From positions 1 to 64,000 of the forward strand of contig CAZCSP010000007.1 in the NCBI GenBank assembly GCA_964501275.1: DNA of 64,000 nt, given 5' to 3'. The stretch is from 55-13 sp964501275 (GTDB taxonomy: Bacteria > Armatimonadota > Fimbriimonadia > Fimbriimonadales > Fimbriimonadaceae). Made by a program: the position numbers and the translations under genes. Shown here in pieces: positions 43,824-52,817 of this stretch (its first letter is position 1; each line of letters opens with the position of its first letter). Under the pieces are notes generated by a model. It was not told the origin of the DNA. It saw nothing but the letters and a program-made list of their open reading frames with translations, and made no database searches.

Positions 43824-45100
43824 AAGCTTGGCTGAAGAGTCTCGACGCCTTCTGGTTTGGGCACGGGTCGCCAGTCACTTTGGGGATCATCCGAATCTTC
43901 ATCGGATTCTGGGCGCTCACCAACTTCCTGATGATTCTGCCCGACTTCAACGCCTGGTTCACGGAGCAGGGGTATGTGCCGTTTGAAGCTGCGATGCGGA
44001 AGATGCCGAACCTCTCGGAGAGGTCCAGTGTGCTTGGCTATGAGGTCGTCCTGCCGTTTCAAGTCCCACGGGTCAGCTTGGTGAACTATTTCGGATTGGG
44101 GACCAGTGCGCCTTGGATGTTGGCGGTCTATGTCCTGACCCTCCTCGCGTCCCTGACCACCATGCTTGGCCTGTGGACCAGGGTTTCCACGATCCTGCTT
44201 GCTTTGGGCGTGGTAACGATCCACCACCGGAATGGGTTCATTGTGCATGGTGGGGATACGGTGTTGCGAGTCATGGTCCTCTATCTGGTCTTGGCTCCCT
44301 GCGGACTATCCTGTTCCCTGGATCGGCTGATCGGCCTCTGGAAGGGGCGGATCCAGCCAGGGGTACCGATGGTCTCCCTGTGGACGCAGCGCCTGATCGC
44401 CTACAACATCGCGATCGTCTACTTCACCACGTTCTGGCACAAGATGCGGGGGAACTTCTGGCGGGATGGAACCGCAACGTGGTATCCCGCCCGACTCAAC
44501 GAGTTCGACCGGTTTTGGGTACCGCCCTTCTTGGAGAACCCGCCCTTCATCTATCTGACCACCTACGGCACGTTGGCGGTGGAGCTGGCTTTGGGGACCC
44601 TGGTCTTCTACAAACCGCTTCGAAAGTGGGTCCTTTTGGCGGGTCTGATGATGCATGCTTACATCGAGTACAGCATGAACATCCCCCTCTTTGCCTTTGT
44701 GATCTGTAGCTGCTACGTCGCCTTCTACTCGGGCGAGGAGGTGACGGCGTGGTTTGGGCGGCTGGGCGAGAGGTTCCGGCGGCGGCAGGTAAGGGTTTGG
44801 ACTCCGGCAGGAAAGTCGATGTCCCCTGGTCCGGCGGCGGCGCTCCAGGCGATGGACCCGCTTGGCCTGGTTGCCTACAATAACGGGGCGGCTGAGAATT
44901 GGGAGGCGAAGACTCTGGATGATCAGCCGATCTCTCCAGTCAAGGCCTCATGGACGCGATCCTTGGGGGCATGGACGGTGGGTTGGATTCCCGGCGTATG
45001 GAAGCGGATCATAGAACGGTCGCTTTCCGATGCCCCGATTTCCAACGGCAGCCCTACCGCCCGCCCCTCTGGCAAGAGGAAGAAGGCGGGTGCGCGGTGA
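43820..45100 (+). CDS. HTTM-domain membrane protein (vitamin K gamma-carboxylase-like)
   Basis: 426 residues from a TTG overlapping the previous stop. The HTTM (horizontally transferred transmembrane) domain has about six to eight helices; characteristic are GIIRIFIGFWALTNF, the HHRNGFIVHGGDTVLRV loop, and FTTFWHKMRG with DGTATWY. The C-terminal 120 residues are a low-complexity, basic cytoplasmic tail. In eukaryotes the related domain carboxylates Glu with vitamin K; the bacterial role is unknown. Confidence 0.83.
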   Translation: MKAWLKSLDAFWFGHGSPVTLGIIRIFIGFWALTNFLMILPDFNAWFTEQGYVPFEAAMRKMPNLSERSSVLGYEVVLPFQVPRVSLVNYFGLGTSAPWMLAVYVLTLLASLTTMLGLWTRVSTILLALGVVTIHHRNGFIVHGGDTVLRVMVLYLVLAPCGLSCSLDRLIGLWKGRIQPGVPMVSLWTQRLIAYNIAIVYFTTFWHKMRGNFWRDGTATWYPARLNEFDRFWVPPFLENPPFIYLTTYGTLAVELALGTLVFYKPLRKWVLLAGLMMHAYIEYSMNIPLFAFVICSCYVAFYSGEEVTAWFGRLGERFRRRQVRVWTPAGKSMSPGPAAALQAMDPLGLVAYNNGAAENWEAKTLDDQPISPVKASWTRSLGAWTVGWIPGVWKRIIERSLSDAPISNGSPTARPSGKRKKAGAR

Positions 45101-45990
45101 AGTGGCCTTTCAGCCAACCCAAGACCCCCGGCTTCGGCATCCAAAGGACGTACTACCTGACGGTTCTCTCCAGCAGGGCGGTTCTGCCCCCGATGCTGGC
45201 GCTCATCAACCCCAAGGGGGAAGGCGGGGCGGTGGAGGGGTTTGGGGCTCCATTAGCGGAGAACGTACCAAAGGATGCCCTCGGGAGACCTTTGGAGCGA
45301 GGCGCCTACGCCATTGCCAGCAAAGACCGCAAGACGGTGCTGAAGCTCCTGGTGCTGAGCAAGGAGGAGGCGGGCTTCGATCCCGAGCCGTTCCTAAGGA
45401 GCGCCTCGGCAGCCGAAATGGACCCCGAACTCCTCAACCGGGTTCGCGCCACCTGGACCATCGGCCAACTCACGTTTGAATCCCACGACCCGATGGTCTA
45501 TCCCGCGATCGACTTCCAACTGGAGTTCGCGGCCCGGTTTGCGGAACTGACGGACGGCGTGGTCGCCGACCCGATCTCCCGCCGCTATCTCCTGCCCAAC
45601 CAGGTTCGGCAGGTCGCTCGAGCCGATGAGCGGATCGATGCGCGGGACGTGGTGGGACTTTCGCATCGAGTGAAGGACACGGGTATCCACCTCTTCACAC
45701 TCGGGATGCAGAAGTTTGGGTTGCCGGAGTTCGAGATCGCCGGGCTGGAGATCACCGACATGCGCCTCGCCGAGACCCTGCTGATGAGCCTGTGCCAAAC
45801 GGGCCTTTTGGGCGCTTTTGCATCGAACGGAGACCGGGTAGGCGCACCGGGTTTCGAGTTTGAGGTTCGGGATGGAGGGTTTGACCGCGGCCTGTGGCTA
45901 GATGGGCTGCCAGTCTTCGAACTGATCCCGCCGACATTGAAGACGGTCGGGGAGTGTTTGAGGGCCTGGGCGGAGGGGAGTGGGTTTTAG
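45097..45990 (+). CDS. Protein of unknown function in the HTTM operon
   Basis: 297 residues from a GTG at 45097 (GTGA overlap). Soluble, with no signal or membrane segment. I do not recognise the family. Its final codons (Gly, Phe, stop) already belong to the GT-rich repeat (gggttttag) at 45982, so that repeat may supply its stop codon. Confidence 0.65.
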   Translation: MKWPFSQPKTPGFGIQRTYYLTVLSSRAVLPPMLALINPKGEGGAVEGFGAPLAENVPKDALGRPLERGAYAIASKDRKTVLKLLVLSKEEAGFDPEPFLRSASAAEMDPELLNRVRATWTIGQLTFESHDPMVYPAIDFQLEFAARFAELTDGVVADPISRRYLLPNQVRQVARADERIDARDVVGLSHRVKDTGIHLFTLGMQKFGLPEFEIAGLEITDMRLAETLLMSLCQTGLLGAFASNGDRVGAPGFEFEVRDGGFDRGLWLDGLPVFELIPPTLKTVGECLRAWAEGSGF

Positions 45991-46080
45991 GTTTTAGGTT
46001 TTCTGGTTGAGAGTCTGATTGGACCGATAGGTCAGATAGGTCAGATCAATCAAAAACCAAAACCCAGTGCCCAACGCCTA
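45982..46080. repeat. Mirrored GT/AC-rich repeat pair (family E)
   Basis: gggttttaggttttagg at 45982-46005 faces caaaaaccaaaacccag at 46049-46066, around ataggtcagataggtcag-type tandem words. It lies between the convergent HTTM operon and the regulator at 46078. Confidence 0.75.
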
Positions 46081-46557
46081 GTGCCCCGCGTCTTCTCGCG
46101 GCGCCCGATAGCTCAAGTTCATTGAGAGCCAGTAGAGGCCGAGTTGGCGGACGGCGTCGATGAACTCGTCGAAGTCCACCGGCTTGCGGATATAGGAGTT
46201 TGCCCGCAGGTTGTAGCTCTCCACGATGTCCCGCTCTTCGTCGCTGGAGGTGAGGATCACGATGGGGATCGTGGCCGTGCTGGGCTCTTTGCGAATCCTC
46301 TCCAGCACTTCCAGGCCACTCACCTTGGGGAGCTTGAGGTCCATGAGGATGAGGTCGGGGAGGCGAGAATTGGGACCGTAGAGGTACTCAAGCGCTTCCG
46401 CACCATCCCGGGCGACCCGGATGATGTTCGGTATCTCGCTGTGCCGCATTGCACGCAAAGTAAGCTGCTCGTCGTCGGTGTTGTCTTCGACGAGAAGGAT
46501 GGTTTTAGGCTCCGCTGCCAAATTTATGTTATCCCTTAATAGACTCGAGGCTGTCAT
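46078..46557 (-). CDS. Single-domain CheY-like response regulator
   Basis: 159 residues from ATG 46557. Acidic pair Glu24-Asp25, phosphorylated Asp73 (LMDLKLP), Thr103 and Lys125 complete the receiver domain. No output domain, like Rcp1-type regulators. No histidine kinase is adjacent, so its partner is elsewhere. Confidence 0.88.
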   Translation of the reverse strand: MTASSLLRDNINLAAEPKTILLVEDNTDDEQLTLRAMRHSEIPNIIRVARDGAEALEYLYGPNSRLPDLILMDLKLPKVSGLEVLERIRKEPSTATIPIVILTSSDEERDIVESYNLRANSYIRKPVDFDEFIDAVRQLGLYWLSMNLSYRAPREDAGH

Positions 46558-46761
46558 TGCGGGGTCCACTATCCGTTTGGACCTTGTTGGCAGGTTCAAC
46601 GGAACCTGCCTTAACAACCATTATGCGGCTAACTGTTCCTCAGCGGTATGGCAAACTTTGCGGAATGGGCAACAAACTAGCGTATGTACCTAGGACGAGA
46701 CAATCCTGCGCCGGGGCTCGTCTGTTAAGGTTAGGGCACCGTTTAGGCGGAGTCAAGGTTA

Positions 46762-48690
46762 GTGGTTTATATGGATAGCGCCTATCCGATTCTCTCTTCG
46801 ATCGTCCAGCCTTCCGACCTGCACCGATTCTCCGACAAGGAGCTGTTGCAAGTTGCCCAAGAGGTGCGCCAGGCGATCTTGGACAAGGTGAGCAAGACGG
46901 GCGGGCACTTCAGCTCCAACCTAGGCACCGTCGAGCTGACGGTGGCCATGTACGCCGCCTACTCCATTCCGCCCGACAAAGTGGTGTGGGACACCGGGCA
47001 CCAGGCTTATCCCCACAAGATGCTCACCGGGCGGCTGGACCGCTTCGACACCCTGAGGAAACACAAGGGGCTGAGCGGCTTCCTGAAACGGGACGAGCAT
47101 GAACTGGACAGCTTTGGCGCGGGCCATGCGGGGACGGCGGTCTCGGCGGCCCTTGGCTTCGCGGCGGCTCGGGACCAGTTGGGGACCAAGGAGCGGATCG
47201 TGGCGGTGACGGGAGACGCGGCCATCGCTTCCGGGATGTCCTGGGAGGCGCTAAACCATGCGGGCGAACTGAACACCGATCTGTGTGTGGTGCTGAACGA
47301 CAACCGCATGTCCATCGCACCCAACGTCGGGGCTTTGACCAACTACCTCGCCCGGCTCCGATCCCGCACCTGGCTGCAACATATGGCCCAGCGGGCTAAG
47401 GGCGTCATCGAGCGGATGCCGGAGCCGATCACTAAGGTCGCGGCGGGTCTGCGGCACGGCATCACCCACTATCTGGCTCCTGAGAATACGGGAACGATTT
47501 TTGAGGAGATCGGCTGGGAGTACATCGGCCCGGTGGATGGGCACGATCTATTGACCCTGCTGGAGGTCTTCCGCAATGTTCGGGAGCTTCAGGGGCCGAT
47601 CTTCGTTCACGCCATCACCGTGAAAGGAAAGGGGTATGAGGTCGCGGAAGAGGACGCCTGCAAGTGGCACGGCGTAATCCCGTTCGACTTAGAATCCAAT
47701 GAGATGGTGAAAGCGGTTGGCCCCGTAACCTACACCCAGGCCTTCGGCGATGCCGCCATCGAGTGCGCCGAAGCCGATCCGAAAGTGGTAGCGATCACCG
47801 CCGCCATGCCCGACGGCACCGGCCTCACCAAGTTCAGCAAGGTCCTTCCCGACCGATACTACGACGTCGGCATCGCCGAGCAGCACGCCGTCACCTTTGC
47901 GGCGGGGATGGCAGCGGCGGGGCTGAAGCCGTTCTGCGCGATCTACTCCACGTTTCTCCAGCGAGGCTTCGACCAGGTTTTGCACGATGTCTGCCTGCAA
48001 AAGCTTCCCGTGCGGTTCTTCATGGATCGGGCGGGGCTGGTGGGCGACGACGGGCCGACGCACCACGGAGCCTTCGACATCTCGTTCCTCTCCTTCATCC
48101 CCAACATCGTCCTCCTCGCACCCCGAGACACGACGGAACTGCGGGAGATGACGCGGTGGATGAAGGACTACGACGCCCTCCCCAGCGCCATCCGCTACCC
48201 GAGAGGAGCCAGCGACGACCGCCTGCCCGAGAGCCGGTCTCCCATCGAACTGGGCCGTTCCGAGATCCTTTGCGACGGCAAGGACGCTACGATTGCCGCG
48301 GCGGGATCGATGGTGAGCGTGGCCTGGGAGGCGTCCCAGCGACTTCGCAAGGAGGGGCTGGAAGTGGGGGTGATCAACGCCCGGTTCCTGAAACCCATCG
48401 ACTCAGAGGCCATTTTGTCGCTGGCGCGAAAGACCCGGCGGCTGTTTTCCATCGAAGAAAACGTCCAGCGGGGCGGTTTCGGCGAAGCGGTGCGAGACGC
48501 GATTCAGGCGGAGGGTCTGGAAGCCCAAATCAAACACCAAATCATCGCCCTCCCCGACGCCTTCGTCGAACACGGCGCCCAACCCATCATCCGAGCCGAG
48601 AGCGGCTTGGGAGTAGAAAACCTGATGGAGGCGATTCGGGCGTTGATTGGAGAGAAAGGGGCGGTCGGAAACAAGGGCAAGAGAGAGTAA
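46762..48690 (+). CDS. dxs: 1-deoxy-D-xylulose-5-phosphate synthase
   Basis: First step of the MEP isoprenoid pathway; thiamine-diphosphate enzyme. 642 residues. N-terminal KTGGHFSSNLGTVELTVA, thiamine-binding GDAAIASGMSWEALNHAG followed by NDNRMSIAPNVG, and the DxS-type EQHAVTFAAGMA stretch. Start: GTG at 46762 has GGAG ten bases ahead; an ATG at 46771 is the alternative. Confidence 0.96.
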   Translation: MVYMDSAYPILSSIVQPSDLHRFSDKELLQVAQEVRQAILDKVSKTGGHFSSNLGTVELTVAMYAAYSIPPDKVVWDTGHQAYPHKMLTGRLDRFDTLRKHKGLSGFLKRDEHELDSFGAGHAGTAVSAALGFAAARDQLGTKERIVAVTGDAAIASGMSWEALNHAGELNTDLCVVLNDNRMSIAPNVGALTNYLARLRSRTWLQHMAQRAKGVIERMPEPITKVAAGLRHGITHYLAPENTGTIFEEIGWEYIGPVDGHDLLTLLEVFRNVRELQGPIFVHAITVKGKGYEVAEEDACKWHGVIPFDLESNEMVKAVGPVTYTQAFGDAAIECAEADPKVVAITAAMPDGTGLTKFSKVLPDRYYDVGIAEQHAVTFAAGMAAAGLKPFCAIYSTFLQRGFDQVLHDVCLQKLPVRFFMDRAGLVGDDGPTHHGAFDISFLSFIPNIVLLAPRDTTELREMTRWMKDYDALPSAIRYPRGASDDRLPESRSPIELGRSEILCDGKDATIAAAGSMVSVAWEASQRLRKEGLEVGVINARFLKPIDSEAILSLARKTRRLFSIEENVQRGGFGEAVRDAIQAEGLEAQIKHQIIALPDAFVEHGAQPIIRAESGLGVENLMEAIRALIGEKGAVGNKGKRE

Positions 48691-48696
48691 CCCGCC

Positions 48697-49659
48697 CTAC
48701 TTAATCTTTGGTGCGGCCTGCGGACTTACCGTCGGCCCCAGGCACCGAGGCCCTTCTTTGGTCCACTCCAGGCGATCCAGCCTCAGACTCCTTCCGTTAC
48801 GGTTTTGGCCATAGAGCGGCTCGTTGGAGGCGTCCCAGGCATGGTAAGCCATCCACCATTCGCCACTGGCAAGATGAAGGACATGCTGGTGTCCCGGTGC
48901 ATACGTCTCTCCCGGCTTGGTGGTGAGGAGAGGTTTGGGTGGCTTGGTGTAAGGTCCAAACAGGCTCTTGGAACTGGCCGCCCATACTTGGTAGCAGGCG
49001 TCCCGCTTGTAGGATTGAAACCACCCGCTGGAGTAGAACAGCCAGTAGCTGCCGTCCTTCTTCACCAATGTCGGCGCATCCAGAATCCCCTTTTCGATGT
49101 CCCGATCCACCGGCAGAACGACCCGCTTCTCGCCCACCGTCTTGTCCAGGTCCTTGGATAGCTCCACCATCTTGATCGACCGGGGAGGAGCCTCGCGGAT
49201 GTAGAGCAGGTAGGGCTTGCCGTTCTCGATGTGGATATTGGGGTCGATGGCCCCGTTCTCGTCTGGCCCCGAGTTCTCAGAGGTTCCCAGCACCAGCTTG
49301 GAAAGGAAGCGGTAGGGGCCGGTGGGCTTGTCCGCCACCGAGACCGCCAGGTCCCGCTTCCGGCTCTCCTTGTCCCGCGCCGAGTAGAACATGTACCACT
49401 TGCCGTTCCACTTGTAAACCTCCGGCGCCCAAAGCTGGCCATCCGACCACTCAGGCACGTTCACTCCGCCCAGATGAGTCCACGAGACCAGGTCCTTGGA
49501 ACTCATGATCTGGAACCCAGCGGCCGAATTGTGGGTGGCGTAGGCATAGAACGTGTCGCCGTCCTGCACGATGTGCGGGTCCGGGAAGTTCTTGCCCCAG
49601 ACGGGGTTCGTCAGCTTCGGTTCGAGGGTCAAGGTTGCGAGCAAGAGACTGGTAAGCAT
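48697..49659 (-). CDS. Secreted GH43-family glycoside hydrolase, with altered acid residue
   Basis: 320 residues; short signal peptide (LTSLLLATLTL) and a five-bladed propeller typical of GH43 (arabinan/xylan-type). Catalytic base Asp27 in FPDPH; pKa modulator Asp139 in AIDPNIH. The general acid, normally Glu in E-(A/G)-P, is Asp194 here (ILDAPTLVKKDG), a conservative but unusual change. Same strand and near the ABC permease, so part of the sugar regulon. Confidence 0.83.
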   Translation of the reverse strand: MLTSLLLATLTLEPKLTNPVWGKNFPDPHIVQDGDTFYAYATHNSAAGFQIMSSKDLVSWTHLGGVNVPEWSDGQLWAPEVYKWNGKWYMFYSARDKESRKRDLAVSVADKPTGPYRFLSKLVLGTSENSGPDENGAIDPNIHIENGKPYLLYIREAPPRSIKMVELSKDLDKTVGEKRVVLPVDRDIEKGILDAPTLVKKDGSYWLFYSSGWFQSYKRDACYQVWAASSKSLFGPYTKPPKPLLTTKPGETYAPGHQHVLHLASGEWWMAYHAWDASNEPLYGQNRNGRSLRLDRLEWTKEGPRCLGPTVSPQAAPKIK

Positions 49660-49679
49660 ACTGGTTCAAGGTTCTGGGG

Positions 49680-50504
49680 CTACCCTTTGAGGCCGCCCAG
49701 AGAGATTCCCGCCGTAATCCTTCGACGGAAGAAGAGGTAGGCGATGACGACGGGCACGGTCGCCACGACCGCGGCGGCCATGGTGATCCCGTACTCGGTG
49801 GTAAAGCGACCCTGGAAGATGGTTAGCCCTACCGGAAGCGTCCGCATCTCGATGTCGTTCGAGATGATCAGAGGCCAAACGAAGTCGTTCCAGGAGCCGA
49901 GGAAGGTGAAGATGCCGAGCGTCGCCAAGGCGGGCTTGCCCAAGGGCAGGATGACCCGCCAAAAGATCGTCGCGATGCTTGCTCCATCCAGGGTCGCCGC
50001 CTCTTCGAACTCGGTCGGGATCGTGATGAAGAACTGGCGCAAAAGGAACACGCCAAAGGTGCTGGCCAAAGCGGGGACGATCAGGCCCGGATAGCTGTTG
50101 AACCACCCCAGCTTCTGCACAATCAGGAAGACCGGGATCAGGCTCACTTGAGCCGGGATCATCAGAGTCGCGACCGCCAGCATGAACAGCCGATCCCGCC
50201 CCCGAAATTGCAGCCGCGAGAAGGCGAACGCCGCCATGCTCGTCACCAACAGGACCAGAAAGGTCACCGTCAGCGCGATTCCCAGAGAGTTCAACAGCCA
50301 GCGCCCCACCGGGAACTCGGCGGATCGGTTCGCCAATTCCCGATAGTTATCCAAGGTGGGAGTCTCGGGTATCCACCGGGGGACCGCGCTCAAGACTTCG
50401 CTCTCCGGTTTCAGCGAAGTAGACAACATCCACACGATGGGAGCCAGCATCACGAGCGCCGCAATTGCGACCACGATCTGCCAGACAAAACGCGAAACCT
50501 TCAT
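49680..50504 (-). CDS. Sugar ABC transporter permease (MalG/CUT1 type)
   Basis: 274 residues with six membrane helices. The EAA loop EEAATLDGASIATIFWRVIL that docks to the ATPase is present near residue 180. It pairs functionally with the MalF-type permease at 55025, but on the opposite arm of the regulon. No ATPase gene is in the window. Confidence 0.9.
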   Translation of the reverse strand: MKVSRFVWQIVVAIAALVMLAPIVWMLSTSLKPESEVLSAVPRWIPETPTLDNYRELANRSAEFPVGRWLLNSLGIALTVTFLVLLVTSMAAFAFSRLQFRGRDRLFMLAVATLMIPAQVSLIPVFLIVQKLGWFNSYPGLIVPALASTFGVFLLRQFFITIPTEFEEAATLDGASIATIFWRVILPLGKPALATLGIFTFLGSWNDFVWPLIISNDIEMRTLPVGLTIFQGRFTTEYGITMAAAVVATVPVVIAYLFFRRRITAGISLGGLKG

Positions 50505-50516
50505 GGGCTGGATCGG

Positions 50517-50687
50517 CTAGGGGCCTTTCGGTTGAGACATATCGGGATTGAAATTCGCCCGCTGATCAGCCTCCTTCTTCCGAATCTCCTCCATCTTACT
50601 GGGCGTGATCGGATTCTCATCCGTGCTGCATCCCCAGACGAAGAGGAAGGCAAGAAGCGTGAGAGACAACTGGATCGTTTTCTTCAT
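50517..50687 (-). CDS. Small lipoprotein, 56 aa
   Basis: Found by translating the minus strand from an ATG at 50687. The signal (KKTIQLSLTLLAFLFVW) ends in a lipobox-like VWGC, so the N-terminal Cys would carry lipid. The rest is charged (MEEIRKKEADQRANF). It lies between prepilin and permease on the same strand. No known family. Confidence 0.7.
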   Translation of the reverse strand: MKKTIQLSLTLLAFLFVWGCSTDENPITPSKMEEIRKKEADQRANFNPDMSQPKGP

Positions 50688-50748
50688 GGATTACCTGCAA
50701 AAAGAGATAGGGCCTGCGGGAAGCATCCCGCAGGCCAGGTGGAAGCGG

Positions 50749-51633
50749 TTACGGGACCCTTGAGGCGTCGCATTGGCCCCAGGTTCCCCACCAGTTAGCG
50801 CCCGTTTCCGGGTCGCTCTCCATGGTCGGGTTCGTGTCGGGGTTGACCCAGGTGCCACGGCTGTCCATGAACACCCACTCCCAGTAGCCGAGGTTCTTGA
50901 ACTTCAAGGCGTTGCGCCGCGCGAACTTGGCGTGGCCGTCGGCAAAGCCGTAGTTACCGCCCTTGCTGAAGTTGAAGCCCGCCCAGGCGACATCGGCGTC
51001 GTTCGCATGTCGTGCGCCGTCCGTAAAGTAGTTCCGCCGTGGCGACACGATAGCTTCCTTAACGGTCGTCGCCCGGATCTGGAAGATCACGATCTCGGCG
51101 GGTTTGCTCAGCGAGGTCTGCGACTCTCGGCTGACGCACCCATTGAACAGGTAGCTGGTTCGGCCCGCGCTCGGGTTGTTCGGAACGGGCGCATACTTGG
51201 CATTAGAGTCGTTCTGAGCGCCGGGGCTCACGAACATATCCATGCTCTTCACATAGGGGAACGTCTCCCTTCCCCAGTTCTGCACCGCGCCGGGGTCCAT
51301 GAATCCAAGGGGAGCCTGGTTGGGGGGATCGCCGCCCGCGCCTGCGCCGTAGTTCGTTCCGTAAAAGTCGCCTTGCCCTGTCCAAGGCTGCATGGTGGCC
51401 CAGTTGCCCAATCCTCCGGGCAGCATGCCTTCGCCGTTGGCGACGAATACATCGTCGTAGTCGGCTCCGTACATGATGGCGGCCGTCGAGAGTTGTTTGA
51501 TGTTGCTAAGGTCGCTCGCTTTCTTTGCGGCTTTCTTTGCCTGGGCAAAGACCGGGAAGAGGATCGCGGCGAGGATTGCGATGATTGCGATGACGACAAG
51601 AAGTTCAATGAGAGTGAAACCACTGCGTTTCAT
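50749..51633 (-). CDS. Type IV prepilin-like/pseudopilin protein (DUF1559-like)
   Basis: 294 residues. Prepilin peptidase site and helix: SGFTLIELLVVIAIIAILAA, with Glu at residue 10, i.e. +5 of the mature protein. Its C-terminal part has the H-X9-DG-type end (NYGFADGHAKF). Secreted pilin-like proteins of this kind are numerous in Planctomycetota and Armatimonadota; role here probably surface or sugar-related. Confidence 0.88.
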   Translation of the reverse strand: MKRSGFTLIELLVVIAIIAILAAILFPVFAQAKKAAKKASDLSNIKQLSTAAIMYGADYDDVFVANGEGMLPGGLGNWATMQPWTGQGDFYGTNYGAGAGGDPPNQAPLGFMDPGAVQNWGRETFPYVKSMDMFVSPGAQNDSNAKYAPVPNNPSAGRTSYLFNGCVSRESQTSLSKPAEIVIFQIRATTVKEAIVSPRRNYFTDGARHANDADVAWAGFNFSKGGNYGFADGHAKFARRNALKFKNLGYWEWVFMDSRGTWVNPDTNPTMESDPETGANWWGTWGQCDASRVP

Positions 51634-51742
51634 ATGGCTGCTCCGCTCCAGATTTACGAGCCCCCTGGGGGACTAGCGAGTTCCCCGGCCAAAAAGCGCG
51701 GGTACATGATGAATATAAGAACGGCGGAATCGGCTTTTATGG

Positions 51743-52735
51743 TCAAAGGTCCGCCTCCAAAGACTTGAGACTCCGGTTGCCCGGGGCCGATTGGGGCTCT
51801 TGCGGCATCACGTAGTGAAGTCGCAGAACAAGGTCTTGGGCATAGTTTCCGAAACCCTTGCCAAAGAGGTTGAACCCGCCTTTGTGCGCGGCATCGGGCT
51901 TGATTCCAATGCGGACGGTGATCGGCTCGTCGGGGAGAACCCTCGTTTTCGCAAGCGTGGCGTCGGAAACCGGCGTGCCGTCCAGCGACGATCCTTCGTC
52001 GTCGATAGACCAGATCTTCAGGGCGCCGTATTGGGTCATGTGATCGATCCACCAACTGGGGTTAAGCAGACCGCGCTTCGCACCGAAGTCGCCAGGGCTG
52101 GTCCAGGTGCCGATATCCACCCCGTTGACCCACACCGTGATGTCCGACGGCCAACTGTGGTTGTAGTTGGGCGCTTCCGAACAGGCCTCCATGATGAGCT
52201 CCAGCCGGAGGATATCGACCGTGCTGGGAAGGGTATTCGGAAACACGTACTCCACGAACCCGCCCGCCATCCAGAGGATTTCGGCGGTGGCCCGCTCGGG
52301 GGCCAGGAACGACTGGGGAATGTCGAGGAAACCGATGATCTTGTCCCGGTTGGCGAGGCCGCACTGGGGCACCGGAGCCGCGAGACTATATAACCCAACC
52401 GGCATGGAAACTTCTTCCATGCGCTCCTCCGATATCCCGGCTCCCTCGAAAGAAACGATCATCTGGTCGAAGTGCAGGCGGCATCGTTTCTGCATTCCCT
52501 GGTTGCCGGGCATATACTCGCTGAGGATCAATCCCACCTGCTCCAAAACTTGGACGTGCTTGGTCACCACCGGTTGCGACATATCCAAAGCCATGCCGAT
52601 TTCGTTGATATTCTTGTCGCCATCCGCCAAAAGAGAGAGGATATCCAGGCGCGCCTCTGAGCCCAGCGCCTTGAAAATCCCGGCGCTTGCGCCGCCCCTT
52701 ACCTGCAGAAGATGAGACTTGAGTTCGTTGGCCAT
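51743..52735 (-). CDS. ArsR-type transcriptional regulator with a C-terminal ligand domain
   Basis: 330 residues from ATG 52735. Winged HTH at ~20-80: FKALGSEARLDILSLLADG and DMSQPVVTKHVQVLEQVGL. The C-terminal ~200 residues are beta-rich and unusual for ArsR, possibly carbohydrate-sensing (inference). It likely controls its own gene and the GH43/ABC genes through the palindrome at 52760-52781. Confidence 0.82.
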   Translation of the reverse strand: MANELKSHLLQVRGGASAGIFKALGSEARLDILSLLADGDKNINEIGMALDMSQPVVTKHVQVLEQVGLILSEYMPGNQGMQKRCRLHFDQMIVSFEGAGISEERMEEVSMPVGLYSLAAPVPQCGLANRDKIIGFLDIPQSFLAPERATAEILWMAGGFVEYVFPNTLPSTVDILRLELIMEACSEAPNYNHSWPSDITVWVNGVDIGTWTSPGDFGAKRGLLNPSWWIDHMTQYGALKIWSIDDEGSSLDGTPVSDATLAKTRVLPDEPITVRIGIKPDAAHKGGFNLFGKGFGNYAQDLVLRLHYVMPQEPQSAPGNRSLKSLEADL

Positions 52736-52759
52736 TTTTCCGTCGATCCGAGATATACT

Positions 52760-52781
52760 ATAACACAATCGTGATGGTTAT
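52760..52781. promoter_or_regulatory. Candidate operator and divergent promoter
   Basis: ATAAC at the left and GTTAT at the right form a 22-base imperfect palindrome in the 82-base gap between the regulator and the GH43 gene. TATACT/TATAAC words fit -10 boxes in both directions. A reasonable ArsR-type operator; not proved. Confidence 0.45.
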
Positions 52782-52817
52782 TCACAAAAAAAATCAAACG
52801 CCGACGATTGGACGCTT

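Noticed and set aside
46618..46761. tRNA or small RNA ahead of dxs
   Set aside because: No cloverleaf, no CCA, no strong hairpin that I could pair by eye.
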